DNA of 64,000 bases from Microbacterium proteolyticum (lineage in GTDB: Bacteria; Actinomycetota; Actinomycetes; Actinomycetales; Microbacteriaceae). This document shows, in pieces, positions 27,244 to 35,013 of this stretch. How positions within the stretch are numbered: the stretch's first letter is position 1; the number at the start of each line of letters is the position of its first letter. The stretch lies in contig NZ_JAUSZZ010000001.1 of assembly GCF_030818075.1 (NCBI RefSeq), forward strand, positions 2,976,001 to 3,040,000. Direction: 5' to 3'. The notes below the pieces were generated by a model. That model worked only from the letters and a program-made list of their open reading frames with translations, was not told where the DNA came from and did no database searches. Made by a program: the position numbers and the translations under genes.

Positions 27244-27516
27244 TCAGCGGCGCGACGCCGAGGGATCGCCGTCGTCGCCGATGTCCCCCGTCGCGGCGGC
27301 GTCACGCGCCCGCTCCTCGGCATCCAATTCCGCGTTCACTTCCTCGCGGTAGCGACCTCGGCGGATGCGGCGCAGCATGTCCCACACCAGCAGGAAGACG
27401 GCGACGGCGATGAAGGCGATCGCGGCGAAGCCGAGCGGCCCGGGTGTGACGATCGATTCGTCGGGGGTGACGGCCGGGGAGGGCGTGGTCGCGAGGGCGA
27501 CGATCACGGGAAGCAT
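27244..27516 (-). CDS. Small single-pass membrane protein, function unknown
   Basis: 90 residues. A Pro/Thr-rich extracytoplasmic N-terminus is followed by one transmembrane helix (about 29-48) and the basic segment MLRRIRRGRYREEVNAELDAEERARD, which looks helical and cytoplasmic, then a Gly/Asp-rich tail. No named family is recognised. The position between hemolysin III and DUF4307/greA matches a short conserved neighbour often present in actinobacteria. The start is divergent from the DUF4307 gene by 63 bp. Confidence 0.65.
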   Translation of the reverse strand: MLPVIVALATTPSPAVTPDESIVTPGPLGFAAIAFIAVAVFLLVWDMLRRIRRGRYREEVNAELDAEERARDAAATGDIGDDGDPSASRR

Positions 27517-27579
27517 GGAGTCCTTCGTTCCGGGCGGATGCGCGTAGCCTGGAAGTCCAGCCTAAAGCCCGGGGAGACC

Positions 27580-27975
27580 ATGACGACGCAAGAGCTGCTC
27601 GACGATCGCTACGGTCGCACGCGCTCGCCGCGGCGGCGCCTGCTGGGCTGGTCGCTCGTCGCGGTGCTCGGGCTCGGGGCGATCGGCTATCTCGGGTGGA
27701 CGACGTTCGCGAGCAGTGCCGCCTCGGTCACCGCGACCGACACGGGTTTCACCGTGAACGACGACCGCTCGGTATCGACGACGTTCCAGATCACCGCGCC
27801 CATCGGTCAGCCGGTCGCGTGCGCGCTCGAAGCCCGCGACGAGGAGCACGGCACCGTCGGCTGGCGGGTCGTGGAGTACCCGGCATCCGAGGATCATTCC
27901 CGGGCTTTCACCGAGACGATTCCGACGCTGTCGTTGGCGACGACAGGTTTTGTCAACGCCTGCTGGGTGCCGTAA
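27580..27975 (+). CDS. DUF4307 domain-containing membrane protein
   Basis: 131 residues. A short cytoplasmic N-terminus (MTTQELLDDRYGRT) leads to one transmembrane helix (about 25-45), then an extracytoplasmic domain with VSTTFQITAPIGQPVACALEARDEEHGTVGWRVVEYP. This matches DUF4307, usually found near mca and greA in actinobacteria; mca itself is not in this window. The start is the ATG after GGGGAGACC. The function is unknown. Confidence 0.82.
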   Translation: MTTQELLDDRYGRTRSPRRRLLGWSLVAVLGLGAIGYLGWTTFASSAASVTATDTGFTVNDDRSVSTTFQITAPIGQPVACALEARDEEHGTVGWRVVEYPASEDHSRAFTETIPTLSLATTGFVNACWVP

Positions 27976-27993
27976 ACTCGCGGGATCACGACG

Positions 27994-28020
27994 CGCCCCG
28001 GCTCGATGCCGGGGCGTTCG
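27994..28020 (+). terminator. Terminator hairpin between the DUF4307 gene and greA
   Basis: CGCCCCGGC and GCCGGGGCG arms with a 5-nt loop followed by TTCG. It lies 18 bp after the DUF4307 gene. Confidence 0.65.
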
Positions 28021-28073
28021 ACATATACCCAGCGCATCCGGCGGATGCCGCACGCCTCGACGAAGGAGTAACC

Positions 28074-28565
28074 GTGTCCAACGACGCTCAGGTGACGTTC
28101 CTCACGCAAGACGCCTACGACCGTCTCCACAACGAGCTGGAGCACCTCTCGACCACGGGTCGCGAAGAGATCGCGAAGCGCATCGAGGCCGCGCGCGAAG
28201 AGGGCGACCTCAAGGAGAACGGCGGCTACCACGCTGCGAAAGACGAGCAGGGCAAGCAGGAGGCGCGCATCCGCACGCTCCAGCAGCTGCTGAAGGATGC
28301 CAAGGTCGGCGAGGCCCCCGAGAGCCACGGCGTGGTCGAGTCGGGCACCGTCGTCACCGCCGTGATCGCCGGTGGTGAGGAGCGATTCCTGCTCGGCAAC
28401 CGCGAGATCGCCGCCGACTCCGAACTCGACGTGTACAGCGAGGCGTCGCCCCTCGGCGCGGCGATCCTCGGCCTCAAGGAGGGCGACAAGGGGTCGTACA
28501 CCGCCCCCAACGGCAAGCAGATCGCGGTCGAGATCGTCAAGGTCGAGACCTACTCGGGGCAGTAA
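28074..28565 (+). CDS. greA: Transcription elongation factor GreA
   Basis: 163 residues. The N-terminal coiled coil contains FLTQDAYDRLHNELEHLSTTGREEIAKRIEAAREEGDLKENGGYHAAKDEQ, with the acidic tip residues (GDLKEN) that reach into the RNA polymerase secondary channel. The C-terminal FKBP-like domain ends PNGKQIAVEIVKVETY. GreA rescues backtracked polymerase by stimulating transcript cleavage. The GTG start has GAAGGAG five nucleotides upstream. It sits between two terminators and so is a single transcription unit. Confidence 0.96.
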   Translation: MSNDAQVTFLTQDAYDRLHNELEHLSTTGREEIAKRIEAAREEGDLKENGGYHAAKDEQGKQEARIRTLQQLLKDAKVGEAPESHGVVESGTVVTAVIAGGEERFLLGNREIAADSELDVYSEASPLGAAILGLKEGDKGSYTAPNGKQIAVEIVKVETYSGQ

Positions 28566-28577
28566 GCCCCACCTTTT

Positions 28578-28616
28578 CGCGAGCCGCTCCCCCGCTTCCG
28601 GGTGGGCGGCTCGCGG
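28578..28616 (+). terminator. Terminator hairpin after greA
   Basis: GCGAGCCGC and GCGGCTCGC arms with a partly paired GC-rich middle, 12 bp after the greA stop codon. Confidence 0.6.
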
Positions 28617-28620
28617 TGTC

Positions 28621-28672
28621 TCTCCCGGACGCTGCTGCCCGCGGTTTCTCCCGGACGCTGCTGCTCGCGGCC
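28621..28672. repeat. Two-copy 26-bp tandem repeat
   Basis: TCTCCCGGACGCTGCTG plus nine further bases repeated head to tail (28621-28646 and 28647-28672) with a few mismatches, in the greA-ilvA spacer. The spacer 28617-28854 otherwise holds nothing recognisable. Confidence 0.7.
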
Positions 28673-28854
28673 CCGCGCCGGCGCGGCGTCGACTGCGCAG
28701 GGCCGCGGTGCACGGGGCCGGAGTTCGGGGCACGTTCCCCGCATCGGGGCGCACTCAGCACGCCCCGGAGGCACGCAACGCACCCCGAGCCGGCAGCGCA
28801 GGGCGTGCGCCGGTCGCACTCCCCTACGCCCCCGCGGTAAAGGGCCGCGCGGCG

Positions 28855-30084
28855 TCAGTCGGGGACGACGGTCGCCACGAACCCGGCTTCTTCGAGCGTC
28901 GCGATGACGAGCGCGCGGTGTTCGGCGCCGCGCGTCTCGACGCTCAGCTGCAGGATGACCTCGCTGATCTGCAGTCCCTGCCCATGGCGCGTGTGCAGCA
29001 CCTCGATCACGTTCGCGCCCACGCCGGCCAGCAGTTCCGACACGCGGGCGAGCTGTCCAGGACGATCGGGCAGCGGGATGCGCAGCGACATGTAGCGTCC
29101 GGATGCCGAGAGGCCGTGCGCCACGACGCGCTGCAGCAGGAGCGGATCGATGTTGCCGCCCGACAGGATGGTCACGGTGGGACCCGTGGCCTTCACCTTG
29201 CCGGCGAGGATGGCCGCGACGCCCACCGCTCCCGCGGGCTCGACGACCTGTTTCGCCCGCTCGAGCAGCACGAGAAGGGCACGCGCGATGTCGTCCTCGG
29301 TGACGGTGACCACCTCGTCGACGTACTGGCGGATGAGCTCGAACGGGAGGTCGCCGGGCCGGGCCACGGCGATGCCGTCGGCGATCGTCGGCGTGGTGTC
29401 CACCTGCATCGGGTAGCCGGCGGCGAGCGATGACGGGTAGGCCGCGGAATTGTGCGCCTGCACGCCGATGATGCGGACCTCGCGCCCCTCGGCGGCGGCG
29501 CGCGCCTTGACCGCGGCGGCCACGCCGGCGGCGAGCCCTCCCCCGCCGATGCCGACGATCACCGTCTCGAGGTCGGGCAGGTCTTCGACCAGCTCGAGAC
29601 CGAGCGTGCCCTGACCCACGACGATGTCGCGGTGGTCGAACGGGTGGATCAGCACCGCCCCGGTGCGCTCGGCGAATTCCGCGGCCAGGCGCAGGGGCGT
29701 CTCGACGGTCGCGCCCTCGAGGATGACCTCGGCGCCGTAGCCGCGGGTGGCCAGCAGCTTCGGCACGGGCACGCCGAGCGGCATGAAGATGGTCGCAGCG
29801 ATACCGAGCTGCTGAGCCGCCAGCGCAACGCCCTGCGCGTGGTTGCCGGCCGACGCGGCCACCACCCCGCGGGCCCGCTCCTCGGCGGTCAGACGCGACA
29901 GACGGTAGGTGGCCCCGCGGATCTTGAACGAGCCGGTGCGCTGCAGGTTCTCGAGCTTGAGGTTGACGGGCGCGCCGAGCAGCTCGCTCAGGTGCAGAGA
30001 GGCGTCGAGAGGCGTGCGCGTGATGATGCCGCGCAGAGCCTGCGCGGCATCTTCGAACTCGGCCAGGGTGGGAGTGTCGTTCAT
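28855..30084 (-). CDS. ilvA: Threonine ammonia-lyase (threonine dehydratase) with ACT domain
   Basis: 409 residues. It is a PLP fold-type II enzyme: SFKIRGATYRLS carries the PLP lysine (about residue 54), SAGNHAQGVALAA and VGIGGGGLAAG form the cofactor cradle, and LSGGNIDP the C-terminal part. The C-terminal single ACT domain (about 330-409) contains IPLPDRPGQLARVSELLAGVGANVIEV. The length and single short ACT domain resemble the catabolic/allosteric actinobacterial type rather than E. coli IlvA with its double domain. It deaminates threonine to 2-oxobutyrate, feeding isoleucine synthesis. The ATG overlaps the stop of the AI-2E-family gene by 4 nt and has AAGGAGATC upstream. Confidence 0.92.
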   Translation of the reverse strand: MNDTPTLAEFEDAAQALRGIITRTPLDASLHLSELLGAPVNLKLENLQRTGSFKIRGATYRLSRLTAEERARGVVAASAGNHAQGVALAAQQLGIAATIFMPLGVPVPKLLATRGYGAEVILEGATVETPLRLAAEFAERTGAVLIHPFDHRDIVVGQGTLGLELVEDLPDLETVIVGIGGGGLAAGVAAAVKARAAAEGREVRIIGVQAHNSAAYPSSLAAGYPMQVDTTPTIADGIAVARPGDLPFELIRQYVDEVVTVTEDDIARALLVLLERAKQVVEPAGAVGVAAILAGKVKATGPTVTILSGGNIDPLLLQRVVAHGLSASGRYMSLRIPLPDRPGQLARVSELLAGVGANVIEVLHTRHGQGLQISEVILQLSVETRGAEHRALVIATLEEAGFVATVVPD

Positions 30085-31271
30085 GATCTCCTTGCGCGCG
30101 TGCGCGGAACGGTCTGCCAGATGAGATCTCGGGATGCCAGGGCCTCGCCCTCGTGCTGCCACGCCTTCGAGCCGAGGTAGACGGCGACGACGTTGACGAA
30201 CGCCGCGAGCGGCACGGCGAACAGGGCGCCGGCGATGCCACCGACCATCGCCCCTCCCGCCACGACGAGCACGACGGCGAGGGGGTGCACCTTCACCGCG
30301 GAGCCCATCAGGATCGGCTGGAGGATGTGACTCTCGATCTGCTGGACGGCGAGCACGACGATCAGCATGATGAGCGCGATGAGCGGGCCGTTGTAGACGA
30401 GGGCGATGAACACGGCGAGGGCGCCGGTGGCGACGGCCCCGACGAAGGGGATGAAGGCGCCGAGGAACACGAGGACGCCGATCGGGATCGACAGCGGCAC
30501 CCCGAGGTTGAAAGCGCCGAGCCCGATGCCGACTGCGTCGATGGTGGCGACCAGGAGCTGCGTGCGCGCGTAGCTCTTGACCGTGCGCCACCCGGCACGC
30601 CCGGCGCCGTCGACCGCGGGTCGCGCCGCACGCGGGAACAGTCGCGTGGTCCACCGCCAGATGCCGCCGCCGTCGGCGAGCAGGCACAGGAGGATGAACA
30701 GCGTCAGCAGGAGTCCCGCCCCGACGTGACCGAGTGTCGTCCCGATGGCGAGAGCGCCCGTCCACAAGACCTCGGCCTGCTGCTGCACGAACGTGCCCGC
30801 CTGCCGGAGGCCGTCGTCGATCTGCTGCGCACTGAGGTGCAGGGGTCCGTCGATCAGATACTGGCGGAACTGCTCGATGGCCTCCGTCGTGCGCACGCGC
30901 ACGGAACCGAACTCACGCGTGATCTGCCACACGGCCAGCCAGACGAGACCGGTGACGATGGCGATCGTGCCCAGCACCGTCACGACGATCGCCAGCCACT
31001 TCGGCCACCGGTGACGCAGCAGGAGCGAGAACCCGGGCCAGACCAGGGCGGTCACCAGAATCGCCACGAGGAGCGGGATGACGAGCAGCTTCAGCTGGAT
31101 GACGATGAAGACGATGACGGCGAGGGCGGCGGCGATGACGAGCAGGCGCCACGCGTAGGCGGTGGCTTGCCGAAGTCCCGGGGGAACAGGGGGCTGGAGG
31201 TCGCTCGAGACCGTGCGCCGCTTGAGGGCGTCGAGGAACGATCCGCGGGATTCGGGATCGGTTCCACTCAC
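30081..31271 (-). CDS. AI-2E family transporter (PerM/YdiK-like permease)
   Basis: 396 residues. The typical order is two early helices (about 42-90), a third at about 97-118, a cytoplasmic or external helical region (about 120-190), then five more helices. The diagnostic GVLVFLGAFIPFVGAVATGALAVFIAL and QQIESHILQPILMGSAVKVHPLAV stretches are present. Members export various small molecules or act as Na+/H+ antiporters; AI-2 export is proven for few. The GTG start lies six nucleotides after TAGGCT. Its stop overlaps the ilvA start (ATGA), so permease and threonine ammonia-lyase are made from one mRNA. Confidence 0.9.
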   Translation of the reverse strand: MSGTDPESRGSFLDALKRRTVSSDLQPPVPPGLRQATAYAWRLLVIAAALAVIVFIVIQLKLLVIPLLVAILVTALVWPGFSLLLRHRWPKWLAIVVTVLGTIAIVTGLVWLAVWQITREFGSVRVRTTEAIEQFRQYLIDGPLHLSAQQIDDGLRQAGTFVQQQAEVLWTGALAIGTTLGHVGAGLLLTLFILLCLLADGGGIWRWTTRLFPRAARPAVDGAGRAGWRTVKSYARTQLLVATIDAVGIGLGAFNLGVPLSIPIGVLVFLGAFIPFVGAVATGALAVFIALVYNGPLIALIMLIVVLAVQQIESHILQPILMGSAVKVHPLAVVLVVAGGAMVGGIAGALFAVPLAAFVNVVAVYLGSKAWQHEGEALASRDLIWQTVPRTRARRS

Positions 31272-31277
31272 TCCGTC

Positions 31278-31283
31278 AGCCTA
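31278..31283 (-). promoter_or_regulatory. -10 box of a probable leaderless promoter (AI-2E/ilvA operon)
   Basis: TAGGCT on the minus strand, six nucleotides before the GTG at 31271. Confidence 0.5.
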
Positions 31284-31291
31284 CCTCTGCG

Positions 31292-31324
31292 CTCCGACAT
31301 CCTCCGCGGCCGGCGATGTCGGAG
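31292..31324. promoter_or_regulatory. Inverted repeat in a divergent promoter region; possible operator
   Basis: A perfect 10-bp inverted repeat, CTCCGACATC and GATGTCGGAG, separated by 13 bp. It lies between the -10 boxes of two divergent leaderless promoters, so a bound regulator could affect both. Confidence 0.4.
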
Positions 31325-31332
31325 GGCGCGGC

Positions 31333-31338
31333 TAGCGT
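31333..31338 (+). promoter_or_regulatory. -10 box of a probable leaderless promoter (AlkZ-like gene)
   Basis: TAGCGT, seven nucleotides before the ATG at 31346. Confidence 0.55.
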
Positions 31339-31345
31339 GAAGATC

Positions 31346-32587
31346 ATGACGTTGACGCTCCGTCGCGCCGAGGCGCGCCGCATCGCCCTGGCCGCTCAGG
31401 GCTTCGCCCGCCCGCGACCCGCGACGGTGGGCACCCGGCAGATCACCGCCGCTCTGCACCGCATGCGCATCCTGCAGATCGACTCGGTCAACGTCTTCGC
31501 CCGCTCGCACTACATGCCCCTCTTCGCGCGACTGGGCGCCTACGACACCGCCCTGCTCGACCGGCTCGCCTTCTCGCGTCGGCCGACGTGGGTCGAGTCG
31601 TGGGCGCACGTGGCATCCCTCGTCGCCGTCGACGACTGGCCGCTGCTGCAGTTCCGCCGAGACGCCCTGCGCGCCAAGTACGGAGCCGACGCCTGGGCGC
31701 AGGCCAATCAGTCGCTGCTGCAGTGGCTGCGCGAGGAGCTGGCCGAGCGCGGCCCCCTCCGCCCCGCCGAGATCGACCACGACGCCCGCAGCGGGTCGCG
31801 CGGTGCGTGGTGGGGCTGGGACGACGTCAAGAACGGACTCGAACGCCTGTGGTTGTTCGGCGAGGTCGCGATCGCCGGGCGGCGCGGATTCGAACGGCGG
31901 TACGCCCTGGCATCCGATGTCCTGCCCGCCTCCGCGTTGGCGACGACGGTTCCCCGCGCCGAGGCCATCGCCGAGCTGACGCGGCGTGCCGCGGTGGCCT
32001 ACGGTGTGGCCACCGCAGCCGATCTCGCCGACTACTGGCGCATCCGCGACCGTCCGGCGGTTCTCGCCGCCGTCCGCGACCTCGTCGACGCGGGCGAGCT
32101 GATCCCCGTCGAGGTGGAGGGCTGGCAGACAGGCGGCCGGCCCGCGAAGGCGTGGCTGCACCGCGATGCCGCCCGGCCCCGCCGAGTGGACGCCGCAGCC
32201 ATCCTCACGCCGTTCGATCCGGTGGTGTGGTTCCGCGATCGTGCCGAACGGCTGTTCGCCTTCGACTACCGCATCGAGATCTACACTCCGGCGCCGCAGC
32301 GCCGCTTCGGGTATTACTCACTGCCGGTCCTCGTCGGCGACGACATCGTCGGGCGTCTCGATCTCAAAGCCGACCGGGCGTCGAGCGCTCTGCGCGTGCA
32401 GTCGGCGTGGTGGGAGCCAGGTGCGCCTCCGGATGCCTCTGAGCGCACCGCCGAACAGCTGCTCATGGCCGCGCGGTGGCAGGGGCTGGACCGCGTCACG
32501 GTGGCGCGGTGGGGCGATGCGGCGGACGCGATCGCCGGTGCTCTGGCGGCCGAGCGGCACGAGCATCCCGATGGCCGGGCGAACTGA
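31346..32587 (+). CDS. AlkZ/YcaQ-like winged-helix DNA glycosylase
   Basis: 413 residues of the HTH_42 superfamily, made of tandem winged helices and a C-terminal beta domain. Near the N-terminus LQIDSVNVFARSHYMPLFARLGAYD contains Gln44-Ile45-Asp46, matching the Q-phi-D catalytic motif of AlkZ/YcaQ glycosylases. These excise bulky alkylated purines and interstrand crosslinks; Streptomyces AlkZ protects against azinomycin. Further family residues are WVESWAHVASLV and FDPVVWFRDRAERLFAFDYRIEIYTPAPQRRFGYYSLPVLVGD. Because the motif is intact this is probably an active general glycosylase. No biosynthetic cluster is adjacent. Confidence 0.83.
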   Translation: MTLTLRRAEARRIALAAQGFARPRPATVGTRQITAALHRMRILQIDSVNVFARSHYMPLFARLGAYDTALLDRLAFSRRPTWVESWAHVASLVAVDDWPLLQFRRDALRAKYGADAWAQANQSLLQWLREELAERGPLRPAEIDHDARSGSRGAWWGWDDVKNGLERLWLFGEVAIAGRRGFERRYALASDVLPASALATTVPRAEAIAELTRRAAVAYGVATAADLADYWRIRDRPAVLAAVRDLVDAGELIPVEVEGWQTGGRPAKAWLHRDAARPRRVDAAAILTPFDPVVWFRDRAERLFAFDYRIEIYTPAPQRRFGYYSLPVLVGDDIVGRLDLKADRASSALRVQSAWWEPGAPPDASERTAEQLLMAARWQGLDRVTVARWGDAADAIAGALAAERHEHPDGRAN

Positions 32588-32619
32588 CACGCCCCCTCCG
32601 CCGAGGCGGAGGGGGCGTG
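32588..32619. terminator. Bidirectional terminator between the AlkZ-like gene and lemA
   Basis: CACGCCCCCTCCGC and GCGGAGGGGGCGTG arms with a 4-nt loop, immediately after the glycosylase stop codon and 5 bp from the lemA stop codon. Confidence 0.8.
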
Positions 32620-32624
32620 TTCCG

Positions 32625-33212
32625 TCAGAACTGGACGCGGGGTGGTTCGGAGATGGCAGCGCCGTCGACCACCTCGAAGAACTCCCGCTCGGTGAAGCCG
32701 AGCTGACGAGCGAAGAGGTTGTTGGGGAACACCTTGATCTTGGTGTTCAGCTCACGGACGCCACCGTTGTAGAAACGGCGCGAGGCCTGGATCTTGTCTT
32801 CCGTGTCGACGATGGAATGCTGCAACTGCAGGAAGTTCTGGCTGGCCTGCAGCTGCGGGTAGGCCTCGGCGACGGCGAACAGCGACTTCAGCGCCTGCTG
32901 CATGTGTCCCTCGGCGATGCCCGCTTCGGCAGGACTCTGCGCCGACAGCGTCTCGGCACGGGCGCGCGTGACGTTCTCGAAGACCGCCTTCTCGTGGGCG
33001 GCGTACCCCTTCACCGTCTCGATGAGGTTGGGAAGCAGATCGGCGCGACGTTTCAGCTGAACGGTGATGTCACTCCACGCCTCGTCGACGCGGACGTTGA
33101 GTGCGACCAGGGCGTTGTAGGTGGCCCAGAGGTAGATCCCCGCGATCACCAGGACGCCGACGATCACGATGACCGGTACGAGCCACTCCCACATGAGTCC
33201 CCACACTTCCAT
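32625..33212 (-). CDS. lemA: LemA family protein
   Basis: 195 residues. One N-terminal transmembrane helix (about 8-30) is followed by the four-helix LemA domain: YNALVALNVRVDEAWSDITVQLKRRADLLPNLIETVKGYAAHE, then VAEAYPQLQASQNFLQLQ and RRFYNGGVRELNTKIKVFPNNLFA. LemA proteins are membrane-attached helical bundles of unclear function. ATG 33212 has GAGGGG about ten nucleotides upstream and TAGACT beyond it. An ATG at 33194 is an alternative that keeps the helix. Confidence 0.92.
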   Translation of the reverse strand: MEVWGLMWEWLVPVIVIVGVLVIAGIYLWATYNALVALNVRVDEAWSDITVQLKRRADLLPNLIETVKGYAAHEKAVFENVTRARAETLSAQSPAEAGIAEGHMQQALKSLFAVAEAYPQLQASQNFLQLQHSIVDTEDKIQASRRFYNGGVRELNTKIKVFPNNLFARQLGFTEREFFEVVDGAAISEPPRVQF

Positions 33213-33332
33213 TCGAGAGATTGCCCCTCAGTCTAACGACGAGGTGCGAGCGCGACCGGCGAGTGGTATCGACTCCCAGGGGATCCGGATCGGGGTCGCG
33301 ATCCGCCCCTCCATCCGGCTCACCTCTCGGCG

Positions 33333-33406
33333 TACCCCCGGTCAGACTCGAACTGACACCTGGAGCGATTTTAAGTCGCCTGCCTCTGCCATTGGGCTAC
33401 GGGGGC
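33333..33406 (-). tRNA. tRNA with UAA anticodon and short variable arm (Leu-UAA by anticodon, atypical)
   Basis: The minus strand folds as a class I cloverleaf. The acceptor is GCCCCCG pairing with CGGGGGT (first pair G-U), the D arm GCCCAATGGCAGAGGC, and the anticodon stem GGCGA/TCGCT around loop CTTAAAA with T33 and A37. The variable region is about 6 nt, the T arm GTCAG-TTCGAGT-CTGAC, and the discriminator A. CCA is not encoded. The loop gives anticodon UAA, which would read UUA leucine codons. Real leucine tRNAs are class II with a long variable arm, and none is present here. Isotype assignment by anticodon is therefore doubtful. Confidence 0.75.
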
Positions 33407-33564
33407 CCGTGCCTCCACCGTATCGCGGGGCGGCACCCGTCCCGCGATACGCCGTCCGGAGCAGTCCGCCGGTGGCGCACCGGGCCGCAGACGGTCTCGC
33501 GGGCGGGGGCGACGCGCGCGCGACGGCGGTGCGCGAGCGCCTGCCGCTCGGCATCCCGCAACGA

Positions 33565-33600
33565 CGAGACCCCCGCATCCGGTCGGGTGCGGGGGTCTCG
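33565..33600. terminator. Terminator hairpin downstream of NDH-2
   Basis: CGAGACCCCCGCATCC and GGGTGCGGGGGTCTCG arms, one mismatch, 12 bp beyond the NDH-2 stop codon. It lies upstream of the tRNA in the minus-strand direction. Confidence 0.75.
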
Positions 33601-33612
33601 GATCAAGCGGAG

Positions 33613-35013
33613 TTACTTCGCCGCGACGGGCTCGGCCTTCTTCTCAGCCGGAGAGGGCGCCTCGGCGGCGGGCGCCGCCGGACGGGGGCGGGCGGCGAAC
33701 TCCTCGAACGCCGCGCGGGGGTGCTGCACGGCTTCGAGGTTGACGGTCTCGCGACCGTGCAGGAAGTTCTGGATCCAGTCGCCGATCACGCGGAACTTGC
33801 GCTCCCACGTCGGCATGGCCAGGCCGTGGTAGCCACGGTGGGCGAACCAGGCGATCAGACCGGTCAGGGCGATGTTGCCCGACTGGAAGGCCCCGTTGTA
33901 CAGGCCCAGACCGGCGACGGCACCGAGGTTCTTGTGGAAGTACTGCTTCGGCTCCTCGCCGCGCAGCACCGCCACGATGTTCTTGGCCATGAGCTTGCCC
34001 TGACGCACGGCGTGCTGGGCGTTCGGGACGCAGAAGCCGCCCACCCCGCCGCCCGACAGGTCGGGAACGGCCGAGACGTCGCCCGCAGCCCACGCGCCCT
34101 CGACGATCTCCTCGTCGGTGCCGACGCGCAGGTCGGGACGGGTGCGGATGCGACCGCGCTCCTCGACGGGCAGGTCGCTGCCCCGGACCACCGTGGGGTT
34201 GGCCATGACACCAGCGGTCCAGATGATGAGGTCGGTGGGCAACTGCTCACCGGTCGACAGCTCGACGATGCCGTCCACGGCACCCTTGACCTGCGTGTCG
34301 AGGTGCACGAACGCACCCTTCTTCGCGAGGTCGGCGAGAACCCACTCGCTCGTCTTCTGCGACACCTCGGGCATGATGCGGCCCATCGCCTCGATGAGGT
34401 GGAAGTGCGTGTCGTCGAACGTCAGGGTCGGGTACTGCTTCAGCAGGGACGACGCGTACGCACGCAGCTCGGCGAAGACCTCGATGCCGGCGAAGCCGCC
34501 ACCGACGACGACGACGGTCAGCAGGCGGTCGCGCTCGGGACCGGCCGGCAGCACCGACGCCTTGTCGAAGTTGGAGGTGAGGCGGTCGCGGATGGCGACG
34601 GCCTCTTCGATCGTCTTGAGGCCGATGGCGTTGTCGGCGATGCCCGGGATCGGGAACGTGCGCGAAACCGCGCCGGCCGTGACGACGATCTGGTCGTAGC
34701 TCTGCTCGAACGACTCGTCGCCGGCGATGGGCGTGATGGTCGCCGTCTTGGTCGCGTGCGAGATACCGGTGACCTTGCCCGCGATGACCGTGGTGCGCTT
34801 GAGGTGGCGACGAAGGCCCACCACGACGTGGCGCGGCTCGATCTCGCCGGCGGCGACCTCGGGGAGGAAGGGCTGGTACGTCATGTACGGCAGCGGGTCG
34901 ACGAGCGTGACGTCGGCCTCGTGTCGGCCGAGGAGCTTCTCGAGCTTCCATGCGGTGTAGAAACCTGCATAGCCCCCGCCGACGATGAGGATTCGGGGCA
35001 CGGTAGTGGTCAC
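33613..35013 (-). CDS. ndh: Type II NADH dehydrogenase (NDH-2), FAD-dependent
   Basis: 466 residues. Two dinucleotide folds are visible: RILIVGGGYAGFYTAW at the N-terminus (FAD) and LLTVVVVGGGFAGIEVFAELR near residue 160 (NADH). WAAGDVSAVPDL is the second FAD site, and FCVPNAQHAVRQGKLMAKNI is the conserved quinone-side segment. A C-terminal amphipathic region (about 385-430) attaches it to the membrane, followed by a Pro/Ala/Lys-rich tail. It passes electrons from NADH to menaquinone without pumping protons. The GTG start overlaps the stop of the upstream subtilase (GTGA). Confidence 0.93.
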   Translation of the reverse strand: MTTTVPRILIVGGGYAGFYTAWKLEKLLGRHEADVTLVDPLPYMTYQPFLPEVAAGEIEPRHVVVGLRRHLKRTTVIAGKVTGISHATKTATITPIAGDESFEQSYDQIVVTAGAVSRTFPIPGIADNAIGLKTIEEAVAIRDRLTSNFDKASVLPAGPERDRLLTVVVVGGGFAGIEVFAELRAYASSLLKQYPTLTFDDTHFHLIEAMGRIMPEVSQKTSEWVLADLAKKGAFVHLDTQVKGAVDGIVELSTGEQLPTDLIIWTAGVMANPTVVRGSDLPVEERGRIRTRPDLRVGTDEEIVEGAWAAGDVSAVPDLSGGGVGGFCVPNAQHAVRQGKLMAKNIVAVLRGEEPKQYFHKNLGAVAGLGLYNGAFQSGNIALTGLIAWFAHRGYHGLAMPTWERKFRVIGDWIQNFLHGRETVNLEAVQHPRAAFEEFAARPRPAAPAAEAPSPAEKKAEPVAAK

